A stretch of DNA of 17,150 bases from Nitriliruptoraceae bacterium (GTDB lineage Bacteria; Actinomycetota; Nitriliruptoria; Nitriliruptorales; Nitriliruptoraceae): assembly GCA_007118045.1 (NCBI GenBank), contig SKTG01000475.1, positions 1 to 17,150 of the forward strand, read 5' to 3'. The position numbers and the translations under genes are program-made. The notes below the pieces were generated by a model. That model was not told the origin of the DNA. It did no database searches and was given only the letters and a program-made list of their open reading frames with translations. Of this stretch, positions 6,739 through 12,222 are shown in pieces. Positions within the stretch are counted from its first letter, which is position 1. Each line of letters opens with the position of its first letter.

Positions 6739-8205
6739 TCAGGTCTCCTCGACGATCATCGCCGTGACCATCCCGAACATGCCCTCGTGACGTTCCGCGT
6801 GGGTGAGGATGTGGCAGTGCAGCACCCACACACCCGGGTCCGAGGCGTGGACGAGGACGGAGTAGCGCTCACCCGGCGCCACGTTGACCGTGTCCTCCCA
6901 CTGCGGGGCGTCGAGGGGGAACCCGTCCTTGGCGAACACCAGTTGCGGCATCTGGTGCAGGTGCATGGGGTGGATCTGCAGACCCTCGTTGTAGTAGTGG
7001 ATGACGATCCACTCGTCCTCCTCGACCACGATCGGCTCGGTCGCCGGGAACGACTTGCCGTTGAGGGAGAGGCCGATGGCGCCGGCGTCGTTGAGGACCA
7101 TCGGGATCTCCTGCGCGATCTCGATGTCCTCGGGGACCTCGCGGCCACCGATGTCACCCGCCGGCAGAGGGAAGTCCTCCCCCGTCTCGCCGATGATGAA
7201 CACCCCGAACATCCCGTTCGGCAGCTTCATCTGCCCGTGGTGGTGGGGGTGGTACATCCCGATCGCGGGCTCCTCGGCCGTGAACTCGTAGGTGAAGGTG
7301 TCCCCGCTCTCGATCAGGTCCTGGGTGATCGGGGCGACGCCGTCCTGGTCGTTGGGTACCCGGACCCCGTGCCAGTGGACGTCGGTGCCCATCGGCAGCT
7401 CGTTCTCGACGATCACCTCGACGTCGTCGCCGACGTCGACCTGGATCATGGGGCCGGGCACCTGCCCGTTGTAGCCCCACGCCTCGACCATGTTGCCCGG
7501 CTCGAGCTCCCAGTCGAACGTCTCGGCGACGAGCCGGAAGACCTTCGTGCCGTCGTCGCGGATCTCCTCCGGCTCGAGCGGCTGGTTGCCGAGGCCGTCG
7601 GTCTCCGCCGGGAACTCGGCGATCGTCTCGGCCATCGCGGCGTCGAGCGCGTCCCAGTCCTCGGCGTCGCCGACCTCAACGTCGCCGTGGTCGTCCCCGT
7701 GGCCGTCGTCCGCCGCGTCGTCGTCGACGGCTGGCTCGGCCGCGACCACCTCGTCACCGGCTCCGTGCACGGTCAACGTCCCGGTCATGCCGGCGCTGTC
7801 GTGACCCGGGACCGTGCACAGCAGCTCGTAGGTCCCGGGCTCGAGGCCCTCCAACGACAGGCTGGCGCTCTCACCGGCTCCCAGCATCGGCGTGCCGAGG
7901 TCGTGATCGACCACGGCGAGGTCGTGCTCGTCGGCGCCCGCGTTGGTGACCTCCAGGGTCCCGCCGGCAGCGACCTCGAGGTCGCCCGGGCTGATGGCGA
8001 ACTCGGACAGTTCGACCTCGACGGAGGAGGGCGCGTCGGCGGGTGCGGCGACGTCGAGTCCCGCGGCGGCGTCGGTGCCGGCCGGGCCACCGCCGCTGAC
8101 GGCGATGACGAGCGCGCCACCGGCGAGCACCATGGCGATCGCCGCCACGACGGCCGTGGCGATCATCCCCATCGTGCGTGCCTCGTTCGTGTCCTGCACC
8201 GACAT
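6739..8205 (-). CDS. Membrane-anchored cupredoxin / two-domain multicopper oxidase fusion
   Basis: The enzyme should oxidise a substrate outside the membrane and reduce oxygen, though the substrate cannot be told from sequence. Residues 11-36 form an uncleaved-looking membrane anchor. Residues 60-148 form a plastocyanin-like domain with type-1 copper ligands His94, Cys130, His135 and Met140. A linker (150-185) rich in Asp and His follows. The oxidase core carries the copper histidines: HWHG (277-280), HPHHHG (319-324), HPMHLHQ (412-418) and HCHILTHAE (463-471), with Met476 following. The first oxidase domain lacks the HCH cysteine, so its only type-1 centre is in domain 2 around Cys464, apart from the cupredoxin copper. 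I chose the ATG at 8205 because AGGAGG lies six bases upstream; the 488-residue product starts just before the anchor. Confidence 0.93.
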   Translation of the reverse strand: MSVQDTNEARTMGMIATAVVAAIAMVLAGGALVIAVSGGGPAGTDAAAGLDVAAPADAPSSVEVELSEFAISPGDLEVAAGGTLEVTNAGADEHDLAVVDHDLGTPMLGAGESASLSLEGLEPGTYELLCTVPGHDSAGMTGTLTVHGAGDEVVAAEPAVDDDAADDGHGDDHGDVEVGDAEDWDALDAAMAETIAEFPAETDGLGNQPLEPEEIRDDGTKVFRLVAETFDWELEPGNMVEAWGYNGQVPGPMIQVDVGDDVEVIVENELPMGTDVHWHGVRVPNDQDGVAPITQDLIESGDTFTYEFTAEEPAIGMYHPHHHGQMKLPNGMFGVFIIGETGEDFPLPAGDIGGREVPEDIEIAQEIPMVLNDAGAIGLSLNGKSFPATEPIVVEEDEWIVIHYYNEGLQIHPMHLHQMPQLVFAKDGFPLDAPQWEDTVNVAPGERYSVLVHASDPGVWVLHCHILTHAERHEGMFGMVTAMIVEET

Positions 8206-8255
8206 CACGTTCCTCCTCGGACCAGCACCCTGGTTGGTGTCGGTCGGCAGGATGC

Positions 8256-8294
8256 GTGGTGACCCCCCGCGGCGGCAGGGAGCAGGGTCACCAC
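8256..8294 (-). promoter_or_regulatory. Perfect 10-bp inverted repeat in the multicopper oxidase leader
   Basis: GTGGTGACCC (8256-8265) and GGGTCACCAC (8285-8294) are exact reverse complements around 19 bases. An inner CCC/GGG pair (8266-8268, 8278-8280) could extend the stem past a small bulge. It lies 51-89 bases before the oxidase start codon. It may be a regulatory hairpin or the operator of a metal- or redox-responsive repressor. A terminator of the upstream PNPOx-like gene is less likely, because it lies almost 200 bases past that stop. Confidence 0.55.
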
Positions 8295-8490
8295 CCGCTG
8301 CGCCGTTCGGCCCTAGTCGCGTGGGACCGTCGACGCACTCGGGGCGGGGGTCACCGGCCGAGGGGACGGAGGGCCGGGCGCCGTACGCCCCGCACACCGC
8401 CAGGCGACGGGGTCTCGGCGCTCGACGACACGCGTCGGCCGGACGGGTGGCCTCAGCGCGATCGAGCCGGCGTCGGCCGGCGAGACGATG

Positions 8491-8913
8491 TCAGGAGACG
8501 CGGCGCAGGCGTCGGCCCGAGATCTCGTCGGCGCGGATGCGCAGCCACGTCACGTCCGAGTCGTCGCTGATGGCCCAGCTGTCGAGCTCCTGCTCGTAGC
8601 GCTCGATGCGGTCTTCCTCGTCAAGCACGATGGCCTTGCCCTGGACGAGCACGCTCCACCCGGTACCGCGGGTGGCGTCGTAGTCGTCGAGCTGGAACGA
8701 GACCGGCTTGTCACGCAGCACCGCGTCGAGCTTGCTCCCACCGAGGGAGCGCACCACGACCGTCGAGCCGTCGACGAGGTGGTTCATGGGCACGACAACG
8801 GGGTGGCCGGCGTCGATGTAGGCCAGCCGCCCGAGCGGCCGGCTCCGCAGCAACGTCAGGCACTGGGCGAGGGGCAACACCTCGAGGTCGTGGCGATCCG
8901 TTGGTTCGGCCAT
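8491..8913 (-). CDS. PNPOx-like flavin-binding protein (pyridoxamine 5'-phosphate oxidase family)
   Basis: The 140-residue product is a compact split-barrel protein of the pyridoxamine-phosphate-oxidase-like family, which binds FMN or F420. Family traits are the N-terminal helix with LLRSRPLGRLAYID (21-34), the VVPMNHLVDG strand-turn (40-49), the VVVRSLGGSKLDAVLRD segment (53-69), and GWSVLVQGKAIVLDE (85-99) leading to WLRIRADEISGRRL near the end. I start it at the ATG 8913, which has AAAGGG upstream. From memory, Mycobacterium tuberculosis carries a similar protein, Rv3129, close to its dosR-dosS genes, so the location beside a DevR-like regulator is notable. The substrate is unknown; reduction of small redox-active compounds is typical but not shown here. 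Confidence 0.88.
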   Translation of the reverse strand: MAEPTDRHDLEVLPLAQCLTLLRSRPLGRLAYIDAGHPVVVPMNHLVDGSTVVVRSLGGSKLDAVLRDKPVSFQLDDYDATRGTGWSVLVQGKAIVLDEEDRIERYEQELDSWAISDDSDVTWLRIRADEISGRRLRRVS

Positions 8914-8970
8914 CGTGGGCCCTTTCGAGCGGCTCGGCGTGGGTCCGGCGGGTGTCTCGGGGACGGGGAC

Positions 8971-9063
8971 GGACCGCGGTGTCCGCGGGCCGGGAGGACC
9001 GCGGCGCCCCACGGGCGAGGCTGGACCGCGGCGTCACACGGGCAAGGATGGACCGCGCCGACC
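8971..9063. repeat. Imperfect 25-27 bp tandem repeat upstream of the PNPOx-like gene
   Basis: GGACCGCG recurs at 8971, 8996, 9023 and 9050, giving periods of 25, 27 and 27 bases. The second and third units agree at most positions, including GGACCGCGGCG and a following CACGGGC. The fourth is partial. The array lies about 58-150 bases upstream of the PNPOx-like start codon and ends short of the response-regulator stop. Repeated elements at such spacing may be protein-binding sites, or a chance micro-duplication. It does not match the DosR palindrome I know. Confidence 0.7.
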
Positions 9064-9073
9064 CCGCTCGTCA

Positions 9074-9087
9074 GGGCCGCTCGGCCC
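9074..9087 (-). terminator. Possible terminator hairpin after the response regulator gene
   Basis: GGGCCG (9074-9079) and CGGCCC (9082-9087) are reverse complements with a very tight loop, 48 bases after the stop codon of the response regulator. Without a U-tract the call is weak. Confidence 0.25.
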
Positions 9088-9134
9088 GTTCCCTCGGGCC
9101 CCCCTGGCGTCCGCCGGGATGTCGATGTGGGTCG

Positions 9135-9776
9135 TCACTGCTCCCCGCGCTCGACCTGGGTGTAGAAGACGGCGGCCTCCGTCCGGCGCTGCATGCCGAG
9201 CTTGGAGAGCAGGTTCGACACGTAGTTCTTCACCGTCTTCTCGGCCAGATGCATCTGCTCGGCGATCTGCCGGTTCGTCAGGCCCTCCGCGATGTGCGCC
9301 AGGATGCGCTTCTCCTGCTCGGAGAGCGACTGCAGCCGCGGGTCCTGCTCGTCACCCCGTCGCAGCCGTTCGAGCACCCGACCGGTCAGCGACGGATCGA
9401 GCAGCGACTCGCCGGCCGCGACGCGTCGGACCGCGTCGGTGAGATCGTTGCCCTTGACGTCCTTGAGCAGGTAGCCGGCGGCGCCGGCCATGATGGCGTC
9501 GAACAGCGCCTCGTCGTCGCTGAACGAGGTCAGCATCAGACAGCCGATCCGAGGGTCGCGGGCCCGTACCTCCCGGCAGACCTCGACGCCGTTGCCGTCC
9601 GGCAGGCGGACGTCCAGCACCGCGACGTCGGGGGCGACGGAGGCGATCCCGGCCAACGCCATGCCGGCGGTCCCCGCTTCCCCGACGACCTCGAGGTCGG
9701 GTTCCGCGTCGATCAGCTCCTTGAGGCCGCGACGGACCACCTCGTGGTCGTCGACCAGGAAGACTCGCACGCTCAC
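9135..9776 (-). CDS. devR: NarL/LuxR-family response regulator, DevR (DosR)-like
   Basis: The product (213 residues) is a DNA-binding response regulator. The receiver domain has the acidic pair Asp9-Asp10, phospho-acceptor Asp55 in VLDVRL, Thr83 in MLTS, and Lys105 in YLLKD. The LuxR helix-turn-helix is at about 150-205, with LTNRQIAEQMHLAEKTVKNY (166-185) followed by VSNLLSKLGM. The wording of this region is close to mycobacterial DevR/DosR (AEKTVKNYVS, KLGM-RRT-AAVF), which controls hypoxia and nitric-oxide responses. I chose the GTG at 9776, which has GAAAGG six bases upstream; an alternative GTG two codons later is worse placed. It is divergent from the kinase gene, presumably its partner. 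The DevR label is homology by inspection; no matching DosR box was found. Confidence 0.9.
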   Translation of the reverse strand: MSVRVFLVDDHEVVRRGLKELIDAEPDLEVVGEAGTAGMALAGIASVAPDVAVLDVRLPDGNGVEVCREVRARDPRIGCLMLTSFSDDEALFDAIMAGAAGYLLKDVKGNDLTDAVRRVAAGESLLDPSLTGRVLERLRRGDEQDPRLQSLSEQEKRILAHIAEGLTNRQIAEQMHLAEKTVKNYVSNLLSKLGMQRRTEAAVFYTQVERGEQ

Positions 9777-9825
9777 GCTTGGCCTTTCGGGCTCGGGCCG
9801 GTGCTCCGGAGGGTCACACGGACCG

Positions 9826-9835
9826 AGGCTAGACT
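9826..9835. promoter_or_regulatory. Overlapping divergent -10 hexamers between kinase and regulator genes
   Basis: The ten bases AGGCTAGACT contain TAGACT on the plus strand (9830-9835, toward the kinase) and TAGCCT on the minus strand (9831-9826, toward the regulator). Both fit TANNNT. They share two bases and point outward, which would let one symmetric site start both transcripts. No clear -35 boxes are visible. Confidence 0.35.
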
Positions 9836-9883
9836 GCCGGGACGGCGACGGCGCGCTCCGGACGACATCGGCGGGGGAGCAGG

Positions 9884-11500
9884 GTGGACGAGGACGCACC
9901 GGCCCCGGTGACGGGTAGTGACGTGCAGCGTGGGAGCGAGAGCCCCGACCGGTGGCCCCGCCGGCTGCTCGACGCGGTCCGGGCCATCGCGGGCGACCTG
10001 GATCTCGAGTCCGTGCTGGAACGCGTGGTGATCGCGGGGTGCGAGCTCGTCGATGCCCGGTACGGCGCGCTCGGCGTGATCGACGAGGACGGCGAGGCGC
10101 TGTCGGCGTTCGTGCACCACGGGGTGGACGCGCCCACGGTGAGACGGATCGGGCACCTGCCGGAAGGGCGTGGGATCCTCGGTCTGCTCATCGAGGAGCC
10201 GGTCCCGCTCCGGCTCGACGACCTCTCGTCCCACCCGGAGTCCTACGGCTTCCCCGAGGGACACCCGCCGATGGGGGCCTTCCTCGGCGCGCCGATCCGC
10301 ATCCGCGACGAGGTCTTCGGCAACCTCTACCTGACCGAGAAGCGGGACGGGTCCACCTTCACCGAGCTCGACGAGGAGCTCGTGATCGGCCTGGCCGGTG
10401 TCGCCGGATCCGCCATCGCCAACGCACGGCTCTACGACGACACCCGCCGTCGCGAGCGGTGGCGTCGGGCTGTGCTGGAGGTCGCGGCCGCGGTGATGGA
10501 CGGTGTGTCGTCCGCGGCGGTGCGCGAACGCGTCGCCAGCCTGGGGGCGTCGCTGGTCGACGCGGACGCCGCGTGCCTGGTCGAGGCCCACGAGGAAGGG
10601 TTGTGGATCCTCGCCAGCATCGGGGACGCACCACCGGAGGGCTTCCTCGACGTCCCGGACAGCAAGGCGGGGGAGTGCCTGCGCACCGACCGGCCGGTGC
10701 GTGCCGAGCACGGATCCCTGCTCGGCGGCCCCTGCCTGTGGGTCCCCGTCCACGCGCGCGGGGTCGTCGTCGCGGCGCTGGGCGTTGGGCGCGGTCGCCC
10801 CTTCGTCAGCCACGAGGAACAGCTGCTGCGAGGCTTCTCCGAACAGGTCGGCTTCGCGTGGAGCTTCGAGCAGGCGCAAGCCGATCTCCAGCGGTTGCAC
10901 CTGATCGAGGACCGTGAACGCATCGGCCGCGACCTGCACGACACCGTGATCCAACGGCTGTTCGCGACCGGGCTGTCGCTACAGGGCACCCAGCGCCGCG
11001 TCGAGGACCGGCCGGACATCGTCGAGCGGCTCGAACAGGCCGTCGACGACATCGACGTGACCGTCAAGGAGATCCGTTCGACGATCTTCGCGCTGCAGTC
11101 CGCGGAACGCACGGCTCGCGGGGTCCGGTCCCTGGTGCTCGAGCTCGTGGAGGAGCTCATCCCCGTCCTGCCCCGGCCGCCGCGCGTACGCTTCGACGGC
11201 CCCATCGACACGATCGTGAGCCCGAACGCCCTCGATCATCTCCTGCCGATGGTGCGCGAGGCACTGACCAACGTCGGTCGCCACGCCGCGGCCGAGGACG
11301 TCGAGCTCGAGCTGCTGGCCGACCACACCGGGGTCCGCCTACGGGTCGTCGACGACGGTCGTGGCCTGGCCGCCGAGCTCGTGCGTGGCCACGGTCTCGA
11401 CAACCTGGAGGAGCGAGCCGCGGCGCTGGGCGGCAGCGCGTCGATCGGGCCCGGACCGAACGGGCGGGGGACCTGCATCGAGGTCAGCATCCCCGCCTGA
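9884..11500 (+). CDS. devS: Two-GAF sensor histidine kinase, DevS/DosT-like
   Basis: The 538-residue cytoplasmic kinase has a first GAF domain (about 27-185), a second GAF (about 195-330), a HisKA_3 dimerisation region with phospho-acceptor His352 in IGRDLHDTVIQ, and an HATPase domain with Asn463, DDGRG (490-494) and GHGLDNLEER (502-511). The first GAF resembles the haem-binding GAF-A of mycobacterial DevS. HPPM (127-130) followed by FLGAPIRIRDEVFG and LYL places His127 and Tyr149 exactly 22 apart, the same spacing as the recalled haem ligand His149 and distal Tyr171 of DevS. It may therefore sense O2, NO or CO. The GTG start (9884) has GGGGGAGC upstream. The gene diverges from the DevR-like regulator, its presumed partner. 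Confidence 0.93.
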   Translation: MDEDAPAPVTGSDVQRGSESPDRWPRRLLDAVRAIAGDLDLESVLERVVIAGCELVDARYGALGVIDEDGEALSAFVHHGVDAPTVRRIGHLPEGRGILGLLIEEPVPLRLDDLSSHPESYGFPEGHPPMGAFLGAPIRIRDEVFGNLYLTEKRDGSTFTELDEELVIGLAGVAGSAIANARLYDDTRRRERWRRAVLEVAAAVMDGVSSAAVRERVASLGASLVDADAACLVEAHEEGLWILASIGDAPPEGFLDVPDSKAGECLRTDRPVRAEHGSLLGGPCLWVPVHARGVVVAALGVGRGRPFVSHEEQLLRGFSEQVGFAWSFEQAQADLQRLHLIEDRERIGRDLHDTVIQRLFATGLSLQGTQRRVEDRPDIVERLEQAVDDIDVTVKEIRSTIFALQSAERTARGVRSLVLELVEELIPVLPRPPRVRFDGPIDTIVSPNALDHLLPMVREALTNVGRHAAAEDVELELLADHTGVRLRVVDDGRGLAAELVRGHGLDNLEERAAALGGSASIGPGPNGRGTCIEVSIPA

Positions 11501-11507
11501 GGCTCGA

Positions 11508-11526
11508 GGTCGGTACTCAGCCGACC
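11508..11526. terminator. Possible bidirectional terminator between convergent genes
   Basis: GGTCGG (11508-11513) and CCGACC (11521-11526) pair around a seven-base loop. The hairpin sits in the 16-base gap between the kinase stop and the SRPBCC-like stop and overlaps the end of the latter, where a shared terminator would be expected. The stem is short and lacks U-tracts. Confidence 0.4.
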
Positions 11527-12044
11527 GCGACGCCCGGGACGGGGGGCGGCGGGTCCGCGGGCGCCGCGTCGTCCAGCAGGACGGCCTCGGCACCCAACCG
11601 GGCGGCGGTCTGCTCGAGGAAGCGTTGCACGGTCCCCTCGGCCACCCGACGCAGCGCCATCGCGTCCGCGGCGGCTCCGACGGGTCCACCCGGCGGTCGG
11701 TAGCGCGCGTCGAGCAGCAACGTGACGCGGGTGGGCGGCTCGACGTTGAGCCCGAGCTCCCCGTCGAGGCCGGGCAGCAGACGGTCGAACGCTCCCGGTT
11801 CGCCCTCCTCGGAGATCGGGTCCCACCGCAGGCTGCGCCAGCGGGTGGCGCCCGCCTGCCACGGTGGCCCGACCGCCGCCCGCACCGTGCGGGTGAAGGC
11901 TCCGGCGTGCAGCGGCAGGTCGAACGTGTCGGGACCCGAGCGGCGCGCGCCCGGGAGCCACCGGAGGGCGTCGCCCTCGAAGGCCAGCGTCAACGCGGTG
12001 GGCTCGCCGACCAGCGGCAGGAAGTTCCTCACGGTTCGGGACAC
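11517..12044 (-). CDS. SRPBCC (START-like) superfamily protein
   Basis: The 175-residue protein has no signal peptide or membrane helices. Its C-terminal half shows a pattern typical of SRPBCC ligand-binding proteins: a hydrophobic strand RVTLLLDARYRPPGGPVG (105-122), then the long amphipathic helix DAMALRRVAEGTVQRFLEQT (127-146). This helix covers the ligand cavity in that superfamily. The N-terminal half, with WRSLRWDPISEEG (69-81) and a GELGL strand, is compatible. No ligand or catalytic residue can be named. I use the GTG at 12044, which has AGGAGA upstream at good spacing. It is convergent with the sensor kinase and separate from ppc, so it probably has its own promoter. Confidence 0.78.
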   Translation of the reverse strand: MSRTVRNFLPLVGEPTALTLAFEGDALRWLPGARRSGPDTFDLPLHAGAFTRTVRAAVGPPWQAGATRWRSLRWDPISEEGEPGAFDRLLPGLDGELGLNVEPPTRVTLLLDARYRPPGGPVGAAADAMALRRVAEGTVQRFLEQTAARLGAEAVLLDDAAPADPPPPVPGVAVG

Positions 12045-12084
12045 GATCGTTCTCCTGCGAGCCGGGGTTGAAACCGGGCCGAGG

Positions 12085-12099
12085 TCGGGAGTCGCCCGA
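12085..12099 (-). other. Short hairpin near the 5' end of the SRPBCC-like transcript
   Basis: TCGGG (12085-12089) and CCCGA (12095-12099) pair around a five-base loop, 12 bases downstream of the candidate -10. It is a weak member of the leader-hairpin set described in the findings. Confidence 0.3.
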
Positions 12100-12111
12100 T
12101 CTCGTGAGTGA

Positions 12112-12117
12112 ACGCTA
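12112..12117 (-). promoter_or_regulatory. Candidate -10 hexamer TAGCGT for the SRPBCC-like gene
   Basis: TAGCGT on the minus strand fits TANNNT and would start transcription near 12105, about 60 bases before the start codon. The same hexamer occurs before the sulfurtransferase gene. No -35 element is evident. Confidence 0.35.
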
Positions 12118-12222
12118 CGTCGAGCGGTGGGGTGGCATCAGGGCAGGAGGTCCCATGATCGGCGGACCCGAGTCACACGTTGACGGGACGACCCGCCGAC
12201 CCTTCTCGTACGCCGGGGCCGG

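Noticed and set aside
6460..8262. A 600-codon plus-strand frame across the multicopper oxidase and thiamine leader.
   Set aside because: It is antisense to a protein with clear copper motifs and also runs through the TPP riboswitch. Its product is a low-complexity Val/Arg/Asp-rich sequence without domains.
8206..8397. N-terminal extension of the multicopper oxidase to 8397.
   Set aside because: The ATG at 8205 has AGGAGG at ideal spacing and is followed by the membrane anchor. The extension contains the 10-bp inverted repeat and looks like leader DNA.
8914..9140. A DosR-type palindrome upstream of the PNPOx-like gene (GGACCGCGGTGTCC at 8971).
   Set aside because: The GGAC and GTCC arms are six bases apart, whereas the DosR box as I know it has a four-base centre with flanking TT/AA. 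The match is too poor to call.
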